Counted from the first letter of the stretch, positions 36,462 through 45,357 are shown. The stretch is DNA of 64,000 bases from Bradyrhizobium cytisi (GCF_008123515.1 NZ_VSSR01000071.1:62001-126000), one strand, 5' to 3'. The notes: a model not told the origin generated them from the sequence alone. A program made the numbers and translations.

Positions 36462-36582
36462 ACTGGCCTCCTGTCCCGCCCCTGTTGCGCAAAGCGAGCG
36501 GCGAGCGCAAGCCCCCGGATGCCTGATTTCGGCTTTGTCTTTGGCCGCGATTGGTGATTAGTCAGGCCCACAGGAGACCTTC

Positions 36583-37086
36583 ATGGCCGTCATCTTGATC
36601 ACGGGCGGAGCGCGATCGGGCAAGAGCAGGCGTGCGGAAACGCGCACGCGCGCCTTTCCCGGGCAGCCCGTCTATGTCGCGACGGCCGAGGCGCTCGATG
36701 CGGAAATGGAGGCGCGCATCGCAACACATCGCGCGCGCCGCGGAACCGACTGGATCGAGCGCGAGGTGCCGCTCGATCTCGTGCCCGCGTTGGTCGCAAC
36801 CGATGGCGGCGGCGCGCGGCTCGTCGACTGTCTGACGCTGTGGCTCTCCAACCTGATGCATGCGGCGCGCGACTGGGAACGCGAGGTGACCGAGCTCGCC
36901 GCCGCCCTGCCCCGCCTCGGCAGCCCGGTGGTTTTCGTCACCAATGAGGTCGGTCTCGGCATCGTGCCCGACAATGCATTGGCGCGCAGCTTTCGCGACG
37001 CCGCCGGGATCATGAACCAGACCATTGCGACGGCCGCCGACGAAGTCGAGCTCGTCGTCGCCGGCCTGCCGATGAAACTGAAATGA
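36583..37086 (+). CDS. cobU: Adenosylcobinamide kinase / adenosylcobinamide-phosphate guanylyltransferase
   Basis: The 167-aa bifunctional enzyme has P-loop GGARSGKS (8-15), VATAEALDAEM, His49 in IATHRARR as the expected guanylylation site, LVDCLTLWLSNL and TNEVGLGIVPDN. It phosphorylates adenosylcobinamide and makes the GDP derivative. AGGAG precedes the ATG. Its stop overlaps the cobS start (ATGA). It is CobP in Pseudomonas denitrificans nomenclature. Confidence 0.96.
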   Translation: MAVILITGGARSGKSRRAETRTRAFPGQPVYVATAEALDAEMEARIATHRARRGTDWIEREVPLDLVPALVATDGGGARLVDCLTLWLSNLMHAARDWEREVTELAAALPRLGSPVVFVTNEVGLGIVPDNALARSFRDAAGIMNQTIATAADEVELVVAGLPMKLK

Positions 37087-37868
37087 AGCCGCGCGCCGCC
37101 ATTCTGAAAGACGTGGTCGCCGATCTCAGGATCGCGGCGTCCTTTGTCACGATCGTGCCGGTGGCATCCTCAAAGCCGGCCGGCGATGGTGACATCGCGC
37201 GAGCGGTCTGGGCGCTGCCGATCGCGGGATTGCTGGTGGGCCTTGCAGGCGCAGTATCCTATGCGCTCGCGAGCAAGCTGGGACTGGCACCAGGCATGGC
37301 CGCCCTGCTCGCTCTCGCGACAACGACCCTCATCACCGGCGCGCTGCACGAAGACGGGCTCGCAGATACCGCCGACGGCCTCGGCGGCGGACGGACGCGC
37401 GAGCGCAAGCTCGAGATCATGCGCGACAGCCGGATCGGCAGCTATGGCGTCTGTGCGTTGATCCTGTCGTTCGGCCTGCGCTGGAGTGCGCTCGCCGCAA
37501 TCGCCGATCCATGGGCCGTGATGCTGGCTTTGTGCTCAGCCCACGCTGCGGCCCGCGCCGGCGTGCCGGCCTTCATGTCGCTGGTCGCCCCTGCGCGTCC
37601 CGACGGGCTCTCCGCGCGCGCCGGATCGCCGCCGGGCCGCAGCGTGGCGATCGCCTTCGCTGTTGGAACGCTCGCCCTCGCCCTCGCGCTCGGACCGGCC
37701 AAGGCGCTGGTCGGCCTGGTCCTGCTCTCGCTCACCGGGCTGATCGTGGCGCAGCTTGCCATCCGTCAGATCGGCGGGCAGACCGGCGACATCCTCGGCG
37801 CTTTCGAGCAGGTCGGCGAGATCCTGATCTTGCTGGTGGCCGCAGCTTTCCTTCATGCGGGAGGATGA
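37083..37868 (+). CDS. cobS: Adenosylcobinamide-GDP ribazoletransferase (cobalamin synthase)
   Basis: The 261-aa polytopic membrane protein has the CobS/CobV signature region ALHEDGLADTADGLGGGRTRERKLEIMRDSRIGSYG (partly quoted, about residues 81-120), with the Asp cluster that binds metal and pyrophosphate. It joins alpha-ribazole (phosphate) to adenosylcobinamide-GDP at the inner membrane. Overlaps cobU by four bases; bluB starts three bases after its stop. Not to be confused with the cobaltochelatase subunit also called CobS. Confidence 0.95.
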   Translation: MKPRAAILKDVVADLRIAASFVTIVPVASSKPAGDGDIARAVWALPIAGLLVGLAGAVSYALASKLGLAPGMAALLALATTTLITGALHEDGLADTADGLGGGRTRERKLEIMRDSRIGSYGVCALILSFGLRWSALAAIADPWAVMLALCSAHAAARAGVPAFMSLVAPARPDGLSARAGSPPGRSVAIAFAVGTLALALALGPAKALVGLVLLSLTGLIVAQLAIRQIGGQTGDILGAFEQVGEILILLVAAAFLHAGG

Positions 37869-37871
37869 TCG

Positions 37872-38504
37872 ATGGTCGAGTTCGACGACGCCTTCCGCCG
37901 GCAATTGCGCGAGCTGTTCGTGTGGCGCCGCGACGTGCGCCGCTTCCGCACCGATGCGCTGCCCGACGGTGCCGTGGAGCGGCTGATCGAGACGGCCTGC
38001 CTGTCGCCGTCGGTCGGCCTGAGCCAGCCATGGCGCTTCGTCACCGTCGATGATGCGGTACGGCGCCGCGACGTGATCGACGATTTCAGGACCTGCAACG
38101 CCGACGCGCTGAACTGCTACTCCGGCGAGCGCGCCGCGCGCTATGCCGCGCTCAAGCTCTCTGGGCTCGAACAGGCACCTCGCCATCTCGCAATATTCGC
38201 GGACAAGGCCAGCGAGATCGGCCACGGCCTCGGCCGCGCGACCATGCCGGAGACAACAGAATATTCCGTGGTCGCGGCGATCACCGCCATGTGGCTCGCC
38301 GCACGCGCCGAGGGGATCGGGATCGGCTGGGTCTCGATCCTCAATCCGGAGCGCATCGGCGGCGTGCTCGACGTGCCCGCGTCCTGGAAATTCATCGCCT
38401 ATCTCTGCATCGGCTATCCCGAGGCGGAGTGCGATCAGCCCGAGCTCGAGCGGGCGAATTGGGAGCACCGGCGGGGTGCAGACGAATTCACGCTGCGGCG
38501 CTAA
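37872..38504 (+). CDS. bluB: 5,6-dimethylbenzimidazole synthase
   Basis: The 210-aa nitroreductase-like flavoenzyme cleaves reduced FMN with O2 to make the lower ligand DMB. BluB-type stretches are RRDVRRFRTDALPD, PSVGLSQPWRFV, YAALKLSGLEQAP, GWVSILNPERI and FIAYLCIGYP. GGAGG precedes the ATG. It ends the cobU-cobS-bluB operon and supplies CobT with its substrate, so the cell should make true B12 with DMB. Confidence 0.95.
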   Translation: MVEFDDAFRRQLRELFVWRRDVRRFRTDALPDGAVERLIETACLSPSVGLSQPWRFVTVDDAVRRRDVIDDFRTCNADALNCYSGERAARYAALKLSGLEQAPRHLAIFADKASEIGHGLGRATMPETTEYSVVAAITAMWLAARAEGIGIGWVSILNPERIGGVLDVPASWKFIAYLCIGYPEAECDQPELERANWEHRRGADEFTLRR

Positions 38505-38522
38505 GCGAGCTGCGTCTCGGAC

Positions 38523-39494
38523 CTAGCCGTGAAGCTGCGAGTTGAGGCCGTCCCAATTTGGAGTACGCCTGGTTGCCTCAAGAGCGCCGCTCTGGGAATT
38601 ACGACGAAAAAGCAGGCCCCTCTCACCCGAGAGCTCTCTGGCTTTCAGCACCCGGCCATCTTCCAGAAGGATGCGCGCGCCTGCCGTGACGTAACAGCCC
38701 GCCTCGACGATACAATCGTCACCCAATGAAATGCCGATACCGGCGTTGGCTCCGATCAGGCAGCGCTCACCGACTGTAATCCTCTCTTTGCCTCCTCCGG
38801 ACAGAGTGCCCATGATCGAGGCTCCGCCGCCAACGTCGCTGCCACTACCCACAACCACACCGGCGCTGATCCGCCCTTCGACCATGCAGGGGCCGAGCGT
38901 ACCTGCATTGAAATTGCAAAAGCCTTCATGCATGACGGTCGTGCCCGGAGCCAGGTAGGCTCCGAGCCTCACGCGATCCGCATCTGCAATTCTCACATCC
39001 GCAGGCGTCACATAGTCAGTCATGCGCGGGAACTTATCCACGCCTGTCACCTCGAACGCCAGGGCCCGCGTTCGTGCGAGGATTCGTGCTTCCGGTACAC
39101 GAGGGCATTCACAGGGCCCGAGGGTGGTCCAGGCAACGTTAGGCAACAGACTGAAAATTCCCTCGAGGTTCAGGCAATTGGGCTGGACGAGCCGGTGGCT
39201 CAGGAGATGGAGGCGAAGATATGCGTCGTGCACATCAATCGGCGCGGATGCAAGAGAGTCAATTTCTGTCTGGATTGCAACGATACCGACGTTGCGGACG
39301 TCGTCGTGCCGCGCGTATCCGTCTGCCGACTCACCGAGCGACCTCTTGATCTCGTCCTTCGTCAGCAGCACCGTTGCCGACTTGCCGGCCTCCTCAACCA
39401 GGCGCAGATGAAGGAACCAGGAATCCAGCACGCGACCGTCGGCGGTCACCGTCGCAAATCCCTCGCCTCTCGCGCCCCTCAGCTCCATCGTCAT
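38523..39494 (-). CDS. Tetrahydrodipicolinate N-succinyltransferase, actinobacterial-type DapD-like
   Basis: The 323-aa protein has an N-terminal alpha/beta part and a C-terminal left-handed beta-helix of hexapeptide repeats. The stretch from FNAGTLGPCMVEGRISAG to VGGGASIMGTLSGGG (about 200-240) is that of the DapD branch known from Actinobacteria, different from the usual shorter proteobacterial DapD of about 280 aa. That enzyme succinylates tetrahydrodipicolinate in lysine synthesis. The base composition looks less GC-rich than the cob genes next door and no lysine genes are near, so transfer and a second, specialised use are possible. The start is uncertain: the ATG at 39488 is equally plausible. 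Confidence 0.8.
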   Translation of the reverse strand: MTMELRGARGEGFATVTADGRVLDSWFLHLRLVEEAGKSATVLLTKDEIKRSLGESADGYARHDDVRNVGIVAIQTEIDSLASAPIDVHDAYLRLHLLSHRLVQPNCLNLEGIFSLLPNVAWTTLGPCECPRVPEARILARTRALAFEVTGVDKFPRMTDYVTPADVRIADADRVRLGAYLAPGTTVMHEGFCNFNAGTLGPCMVEGRISAGVVVGSGSDVGGGASIMGTLSGGGKERITVGERCLIGANAGIGISLGDDCIVEAGCYVTAGARILLEDGRVLKARELSGERGLLFRRNSQSGALEATRRTPNWDGLNSQLHG

Positions 39495-39689
39495 TTGAAT
39501 TGCTCACAGTATGACCTACAGCTAGTGCATACGCGAGTTCTCCTGGAATTGGCAACTTCTGCATAGCAATACGGTATCGGGCTGCCCGTGGCTGCGAATG
39601 AACATTCACAAGGGTATTTTTTCATCAATTGTCGCCGTCAGGCTTTCGCGTTATGCACATGCTCAGGGACAATCTTTGCGAAGCATGTC

Positions 39690-40733
39690 ATGACTGAGCG
39701 GCCCGCTCCTGCCCGCGTTGTGCCGGCGGTCGCCCGCCGCGATTTCATTCGCCTTGCGGGCGCGACAGCCGCGGGATTTTTTGCGCTTGGGGCAACGTCG
39801 GATCGCATGCGGGTCGTCGCCTCGATCACCAGCCTGTCGCTCGACGACGAGCTGACCAGACGAAACATGACCGAAAGCCCGACCACGCGCCTCGGTGCGC
39901 TGATCGCGGGCCTGAGGCAGCGTGGCTGGGTCGAAGGGGTCAACTACCGTTTCGAGATCCGCTCGAGTTTCGGCGGACCGGACAAGATGAAGTCCGCGGT
40001 CGCCGAGCTCATCGACCTCAACCCGGATGTCATCCTCACCGGCTCGACCGTCGAAACCGCAGCCGTCATGGCAGCCACCAAGACCATCCCGATCGTTTTC
40101 GCGACATCCAACGACCCCATCGGCAATGGCTTCGTTCAAAGCCTCGCCCGTCCCGGCGGCAACGTCACGGGCTTCACCAGCAGCACCCCCGAGATGGGTG
40201 GCAAATGGCTTCAGCTGGTCAGGGAGGCCGTGCCGGATATCCAGCGCGTCGGCGTCCTGTTCAATCCGGCGAGCACGCCTCGCGCCGGGCGCTTCTATCT
40301 TGACTCCGTCGAGCAGGAGGCCGCGGCCTCGGGCGTGACCGTGGTCCTCACCCCGATCAGCACGGCAGCCGAAATCGACGGCGCGATCGGCCGCTTCGCC
40401 GGGCCGCCGAAGGCGGCGATGATCTCGCTCGTCGACAGCTTTCTGGTAGTGAACCGGCAGGCGATCGTCGCGACGACCGCGAAATATCGCGTGCCGATGA
40501 TCTATCCGTTCCACTACTTCATGGATGCCGGCGGGCTGATGAGCTACGGGCCGACGCTGGAGGTGCGCTCGGCCGATTACGTCGATCTCATCCTGCGCGG
40601 CACCAAGGCCGGCGATCTCCCGGTGCAATCGCCGCGGAAATACGAGCTGTTGATCAACCGTACCGTTGCCAACGCGCTCGGGCTGACCATCCCGTTCACG
40701 CTGCTCGCGCGCGCCGACGAGATTCGCGAGTGA
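39690..40733 (+). CDS. ABC-type substrate-binding protein (TrpX-like family), Tat-exported
   Basis: The 347-aa protein begins with a twin-arginine signal (RRDFIRLAGATAAGFFALG), then shows the periplasmic binding fold of the ABC_sub_bind family: LRQRGWVEGVNYRFEIR, LNPDVILTGSTVETAAVM, IPIVFATSNDPIGNGFV, SLARPGGNVTG and RVGVLFNP. No permease or ATPase is nearby. Instead, its stop overlaps the GTG start of a hybrid histidine kinase (GTGA), so it may present a ligand to that kinase. The frame is open to 39588; the ATG at 39690 places the Tat motif correctly, but no strong ribosome site is seen. Confidence 0.85.
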   Translation: MTERPAPARVVPAVARRDFIRLAGATAAGFFALGATSDRMRVVASITSLSLDDELTRRNMTESPTTRLGALIAGLRQRGWVEGVNYRFEIRSSFGGPDKMKSAVAELIDLNPDVILTGSTVETAAVMAATKTIPIVFATSNDPIGNGFVQSLARPGGNVTGFTSSTPEMGGKWLQLVREAVPDIQRVGVLFNPASTPRAGRFYLDSVEQEAAASGVTVVLTPISTAAEIDGAIGRFAGPPKAAMISLVDSFLVVNRQAIVATTAKYRVPMIYPFHYFMDAGGLMSYGPTLEVRSADYVDLILRGTKAGDLPVQSPRKYELLINRTVANALGLTIPFTLLARADEIRE

Positions 40734-43423
40734 ACGAGGCGGTCGACCAGGGACATTTGCGGACGCCTCCGGGCCGGCTGTTCCGCAAATATCTCTACTC
40801 GATCGCCGCCCTCGCCTTTGCTGCGCTCGCCATCAACACCGGCTTCGACATCTGGTTCTCCTATCGCGAGCAGAAGCAGCTTCTCGCGGCGACCCAGCGC
40901 GAGCAGGCCGCAAGCGCGGCCATTCAGATCGGCCAATTCATCGGCCGGATCGAGAGTCAAATCAGATGGCTCTCCCGCCTGCCTCCGGAGCTGTCGAACA
41001 ACGAGGACGAGCGCCTGAACGCCATCCGCCTGCTTCGCCTTTCGCCCGCAATCGCCGAATTGACCGAGCTCGATGCGCAAGGCCGCGAGCAGGTGCGCGT
41101 GTCGCGCCGTGTCGCGGACAGGATCGGCAGCAACGCCGACTACTCCTCCTCTGCCGCCTTCCGCGGCGCCAATGAAAGCCGGGCCTATTACGGGCCGGTC
41201 TACTTCTTCGGCGACACCGAGCCCTTCATGACGATCGCCACCCGCGGCACCGGCCGCGAGCCCCATGTGGTCGTCGCCGAGGTCAATCTGCGCTTCATCT
41301 GGGACCTTGTCGCCGGGATCAGGGTCGGCAACACCGGCAAGGCCTATGTGGTCGATCGCCTTGGCGTGCTGATCGCGCATCCCGATTTGTGGCCGGCGCT
41401 CCGCCGCAGCGATCTCTCCGGCCATCCGGATGTGCGCGCCGCGCTCGACGGCGTAGGCCCGCCCTCCAGCGGCCTGATCAAGCAGGATTTCTCCGGGCAA
41501 CGCGTGCTTTCGACCTATGCGACGGTCCCCTCGCTCGGCTGGCTGGTGTTCGTCGAGCTTCCGCTCGGCGAAGCCTACGCGCCGATCTACGCCTCGATCG
41601 GACGGTCGACGTTCCTGCTGATCGTCCTGCTGGCCTTCGCGGCCCTGGTGTCGCTCTGGCTCAGCCGGCGCATGACCGTGCCGATCCAGATGCTGACGCA
41701 GGGCGCGCGGCGGATCGAGAGCGGCGATCTCGGATTGCGGCTCGCGATCAGGACGGGTGACGAGCTCGAGGCGCTCGGCGACCAGTTCAACCGGATGGCC
41801 GCGCATTTGCGTGAATCCTATGCGACGCTGGAGCGGAAGGTCATCGAACGGACCTCCGAGCTCGAGAAGGCGCGCGATCACGCCCTTGCCGAGCACGATG
41901 CGGCCGAGCGTGCGCGCAGCGTAGCGGTTGTGGCCAACGAAACCAAATCGCGCTTCCTTGCCGTGGTCAGCCACGAGCTGCGCACGCCGCTCAACGGCGT
42001 CATGGGCGTGCTGCAGCTGCTGGACGACGGCCGCCTCGGCGAGGTCCAGCGCCGCCACCTCGCAACCGCCGCCGCCTCGGGCGAAACGCTGATCGCGCTG
42101 GTCGACGCCATTCTAGAATATGCCCGTCTCGAGGCCAGCACTGAGGCGCTGGAGACGCGCGACTTCCGTCTCGACCGGCTGGTCGAGACCGCGGCCGATC
42201 TGATGCGACCGCAAGCCTTCGGCAAGGGATTGAGCTTCGACCTCGACTGTGATGCGACGCTCAGCACCTCCGTGCACGGCGATCCTGTCAGGCTCAACCG
42301 CATCCTGCTCAATTTGATCGGCAACGCCGTCAAGTTCACCCCGAGCGGCGGCATCTCGCTGAGCGCGACCGCTGGGCGGCACGACGATCATGCCCTGCTT
42401 CGCCTCGTCGTTCGTGACACCGGGATCGGCATCGCGCCCGACATGCACGAGCGGATTTTCGAGGATTTTGTGCAGGCCGACGACAGCATCGCGCGGCGGT
42501 TCGGCGGCACCGGCCTCGGACTTGCGATCGCCCGCCGCCTCACCCGGCTGATGCACGGCGAGCTGACGGTGGCGAGCACGCCGGGCAAAGGCAGCGTGTT
42601 CACGCTTCTAGTTCCACTCGGCTATGCCGGCAGCGGCGTTGCACAAGGCGCGCCTTCGCCGCCATCGCGGCAGCGCCGCGTGCTGCTGGTCGATGACGAC
42701 CCCGTCAATTGCGAGGTCGGCGAAGCGATTCTGAACCGGCTCGGCCACCGTTCCAGGATCGCAAGGAATGGTGCGGCCGCGGTCGCGCTCGCCGCCGACC
42801 AGTCGTTCGACGCCATCCTGATGGATCTGCACATGCCCGACATGGATGGCGTCGAGGCGGCCGCGCGCATTCGACAGCTCCCGCTGCAGCCGATGCCGCG
42901 GATCATCGTCGTGACCGCCGACGTGTCGCGCAGCACCCGCGAGCGGCTCGCAGTCGCCGGGATCACCAAAATCGTCAGCAAGCCGATCCTGATCAACGCG
43001 CTTCGCGAGGCGATCGAGGACGAGCCCGAGCACCGCTCGACCGACGCGCCGCTTGCGGCCGGCGCATTGATCGACCGGCACTTTCTCGACGATCAGAAGG
43101 AGCTGCTCGGCGCCTCGCAGATCGCGAAGCTTCACCAGTTGCTGGACCAGACCGGCGAAAAGCTGATCGCCGACATCACCGCGGCGGCCGCAGCCGGCGA
43201 TCACAAGCAGCTGGCGCGATCCGCGCACCAGCTCGGCAGCGCGGCCAGTGCGCTCGGTTTGGTCCGCCTGTTCGAGCGCTGCCGTGACATCGAGCTGGCC
43301 GCGCCGTCGATGCCGCTCGCCAAGTGCCAGGATGCAGCGCGCGAGCTGGCCGCGCTTCGCGCATCGTCGATGAGCGCGCTGGACGATCTGCTCGCGCCCA
43401 CCGAGCAGCGGTCGGTCAGCTAG
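40730..43423 (+). CDS. Hybrid sensor histidine kinase with receiver and Hpt domains
   Basis: The 897-aa inner-membrane protein has helix 1 (about 21-42), a periplasmic dCACHE-like sensor (about 45-285), helix 2 (about 291-312), HAMP (about 313-365), a coiled linker, HisKA with His415 in SHELRTPLNG, HATPase_c (about 515-630; NAVKFTPSG, DTGIGI, FGGTGLGLAI), a receiver with Asp699 in ILMDLHMPDMDG, and a C-terminal Hpt domain with His833 in SAHQLGSAAS. This is a complete four-step phosphorelay of the TorS/BarA type except for the output regulator, which is not in the window. The GTG start overlaps the binding-protein stop. Confidence 0.93.
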   Translation: MNEAVDQGHLRTPPGRLFRKYLYSIAALAFAALAINTGFDIWFSYREQKQLLAATQREQAASAAIQIGQFIGRIESQIRWLSRLPPELSNNEDERLNAIRLLRLSPAIAELTELDAQGREQVRVSRRVADRIGSNADYSSSAAFRGANESRAYYGPVYFFGDTEPFMTIATRGTGREPHVVVAEVNLRFIWDLVAGIRVGNTGKAYVVDRLGVLIAHPDLWPALRRSDLSGHPDVRAALDGVGPPSSGLIKQDFSGQRVLSTYATVPSLGWLVFVELPLGEAYAPIYASIGRSTFLLIVLLAFAALVSLWLSRRMTVPIQMLTQGARRIESGDLGLRLAIRTGDELEALGDQFNRMAAHLRESYATLERKVIERTSELEKARDHALAEHDAAERARSVAVVANETKSRFLAVVSHELRTPLNGVMGVLQLLDDGRLGEVQRRHLATAAASGETLIALVDAILEYARLEASTEALETRDFRLDRLVETAADLMRPQAFGKGLSFDLDCDATLSTSVHGDPVRLNRILLNLIGNAVKFTPSGGISLSATAGRHDDHALLRLVVRDTGIGIAPDMHERIFEDFVQADDSIARRFGGTGLGLAIARRLTRLMHGELTVASTPGKGSVFTLLVPLGYAGSGVAQGAPSPPSRQRRVLLVDDDPVNCEVGEAILNRLGHRSRIARNGAAAVALAADQSFDAILMDLHMPDMDGVEAAARIRQLPLQPMPRIIVVTADVSRSTRERLAVAGITKIVSKPILINALREAIEDEPEHRSTDAPLAAGALIDRHFLDDQKELLGASQIAKLHQLLDQTGEKLIADITAAAAAGDHKQLARSAHQLGSAASALGLVRLFERCRDIELAAPSMPLAKCQDAARELAALRASSMSALDDLLAPTEQRSVS

Positions 43424-43520
43424 GACTGGATAGGCGCGCGAGACAGGAGCGCGTCAGCAAGCCGATTGTCGCGTATTTCGATCACGACCCGGCCAAAAGC
43501 GGGCTCATTGTGCTCGTCGG

Positions 43521-43555
43521 TAGTCGCTTCTGGTTTTGACCCGAAGCCGACATCG
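43521..43555 (+). repeat. Dispersed repeat fragment (TTGACCCGAAGCCGACAT type)
   Basis: The 230-bp gap after the kinase gene is otherwise featureless. It contains CGCTTCTGGTTTTGACCCG-type sequence whose core TTGACCCGAAGCCGAC recurs at 45283-45298. It looks like a degraded copy of a repeat family clustered between 43.5 and 46.7 kb. Confidence 0.45.
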
Positions 43556-43653
43556 AAGTCGCGCACAGAGTACCGTAAACTGGGAATTTCTCAGTCATTG
43601 AAGATTAATCTGCGCTCCATACAACCAAAGGGTCCAGATCATGTTTCGCGAAA

Positions 43654-44019
43654 GTGAATGACCCTATGTGGTATCTTGGCGCAATTGCGTTGTGGCTGCT
43701 CATCAGTGGTGTTCTGGGCGGCTCAGGAGCATACGCTCATCCCGGAGACGTGCTAATCGCCATCGCTTTCGTGTCTTTCTTTTACGTGGGATGGTGGCTC
43801 CCTTACATAACGTGGCTGGCCCTCGGAGAGCTTGGCCTGTTTGCTAACTATCCTGATCGCAAGTCTGTGTTTTATGTTTTCGCCGCCCTCAGCTTCGCGG
43901 TCTATTCGTTTCTGGTCTTTCGGCATCCGAAATGGTCGGACCTTTGGCCATTGCTAATTTATCCCGCAGCTGCCGTTACGGTCATGTACATAGCGCGACG
44001 AAGCCGCAGGCGTGCATAG
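43654..44019 (+). CDS. Small hypothetical membrane protein
   Basis: The 121-aa, mostly hydrophobic protein has about four membrane segments (residues 6-25, 33-62, 71-88, 95-113) and a basic C-terminus (ARRSRRRA), suggesting the C-terminus is cytoplasmic. No family was recognised. The start is uncertain: GTG at 43654 or ATG at 43666, neither with a clear ribosome site. Base composition is lower in GC than the flanking kinase, and repeat fragments lie on both sides, consistent with an accessory region. Confidence 0.6.
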   Translation: MNDPMWYLGAIALWLLISGVLGGSGAYAHPGDVLIAIAFVSFFYVGWWLPYITWLALGELGLFANYPDRKSVFYVFAALSFAVYSFLVFRHPKWSDLWPLLIYPAAAVTVMYIARRSRRRA

Positions 44020-44022
44020 TTG

Positions 44023-44100
44023 ACGACTTCCGCTTGTGGCCCATGGCTGCCCTTGATTCCGCGCTGCTAAATGTCGGCTCACAGTGGCAGACCGGAAGTT
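44023..44100 (+). repeat. Dispersed repeat copy with inverted ends ACTTCCG/CGGAAGT
   Basis: The element starts GACTTCCGCTTGTGGCCCAT and ends ACCGGAAGT, making an imperfect palindrome of about 75 bp. Its first 19 bases match 45873-45891 at 17 positions, and its GGCCCATGGCTGCCC core resembles those at 45240 and 46626. The rest of the 267-bp gap to 44286 holds one further degenerate stretch (about 44160-44205) and no gene I can support. Confidence 0.5.
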
Positions 44101-44286
44101 TGCAGATGAGCGCCAAACTGCGCTTTTGATCCATCTCGGACCTCCCGACCGGCGCCGGTGATGTCCGCTCACGGTGCTTAACCAGAAGTAAGCGGCCGGT
44201 ATGCCGAAACGCCGCGGTGACCCCGAGCGGACGTCGTTGCCTCGCGAGACCTGCACCGCGTTGGTGGAGCAATCAAGAGACAAGTT

Positions 44287-45129
44287 TCAAGCCGTGCCAT
44301 CCGCGGCGGGGGTCTGTCGCGCCGCTTTCTCTTGCGCGAGAGTTGCTTCCAGCCGCGAGATATTTTCCTGGAGGCGCTGGTTATTTTCCAGCAGACGCTG
44401 ACTGGTGAGGAGGAGGATGTAGTAGCCGAATTGCTGATTACTTTGAAAGTAGATTTCGAGCAGCCTTTCATAAGTTATAGTCAGGACTTGTCCGTCTTCT
44501 ATGCACTCGACCGTTCCGGTTCGTCGCTTATCGGGCGCAAGGAAGCCAAGTTCTCCCATGAGACGCCCCGGCGGAAGCTCGACGCCGATTTCTTTGACGA
44601 GAAACTTCCCGGTGACGGTGAGAAACATTTCGGTCGCCGCATCACCCTTCCTAAATAATCGGTCGCCATGGCGATATCTGCGTTCGGTCATGAACGGTTT
44701 GAGCCATTCCATCGACATGTCACCTTGCATCGCGTTACGTGCCTTCTTAACGAGCCTGAGCAGTTGGCGGAGACGAACGGCATTGACCGGCAGCAACAGC
44801 AGATAAAGCAGAAAGGTGGCGACGCTTCCGGCAAGCGCGCCAGAGATTACGAAGAATGCACAGCCGACCATATTCGCGACCCGCAGCGGCACCATTCTCT
44901 GCATCAGCAAGGTAGCGACAAAGAAGATTGCGCCGACCAAGGCAAACATGCTGGCGAGCGTGATGTTGGCCAACATAATTTCCAGCAGCCGATCAAACAG
45001 TGCGTCGTAGGTGATGTTGTTGGGATCAAGCCCCATTTGAACGAGAATCTTTGTAATCCTGAGATTATCTGCCGCCGTATCAAGGATGCGGTTTAGTATC
45101 GTGGAAAGATCTGCACTGATGGGCTCCAT
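44287..45129 (-). CDS. Membrane-anchored cyclic-nucleotide-binding domain protein
   Basis: The 280-aa protein has an N-terminal soluble segment, about two to three membrane helices (residues 52-76, 82-104, 104-118), a cyclic-nucleotide-binding beta-roll (about 140-235; FRKGDAATEMFLTVTGKF and a GELGFLAPDKRRTGTVE phosphate-binding cassette) and a C-terminal coiled coil (about 240-272). There is no DNA-binding or catalytic domain, so the effect of binding must be passed to a partner or to the membrane part. The layout recalls Popeye-type proteins. The ATG at 45129 is chosen because the upstream frame runs through repeat DNA. Function unknown. Confidence 0.75.
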   Translation of the reverse strand: MEPISADLSTILNRILDTAADNLRITKILVQMGLDPNNITYDALFDRLLEIMLANITLASMFALVGAIFFVATLLMQRMVPLRVANMVGCAFFVISGALAGSVATFLLYLLLLPVNAVRLRQLLRLVKKARNAMQGDMSMEWLKPFMTERRYRHGDRLFRKGDAATEMFLTVTGKFLVKEIGVELPPGRLMGELGFLAPDKRRTGTVECIEDGQVLTITYERLLEIYFQSNQQFGYYILLLTSQRLLENNQRLQENISRLEATLAQEKAARQTPAADGTA

Positions 45130-45225
45130 TGGATCATCTCTCACAAAGCGGTCAGTATCCCCCCAATATATCCCGGATATTGATGATCGAGGGGCGATAT
45201 TGAAGGCGCTTTTTGTTGCGGCGCA

Positions 45226-45300
45226 TGAGTCCGAAAGCGGCCCACAGCTGACCTGCCGCGCGCAGCCGGTCGCGGACAGTTGTTGACCCGAAGCCGACCT
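45226..45300 (+). repeat. Dispersed repeat copy
   Basis: It contains AAGCGGCCCACAGCTGACC followed after about 30 bases by TTGACCCGAAGCCGACC, thus joining the cores seen separately at 46621-46640 and 43535-43550. It fills most of the 228-bp gap between the divergent cyclic-nucleotide-binding and lipocalin-like genes. Confidence 0.5.
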
Positions 45301-45357
45301 TGCCGTGGTGACGCCAGAGGCGCACAATAATGGATATTTTTATCACGGAGAAATACG

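Noticed and set aside
36462..36582. Possible third cobalamin riboswitch before cobU/cbiB
   Set aside because: The gap is only 121 bp and has no B12 box; ribosome sites of both genes take much of it.
43641..43661. Short leader frame (MFRESE) before the small membrane protein
   Set aside because: Six codons only, and the AAAGGG site before it may equally be chance; no attenuation structure was seen.
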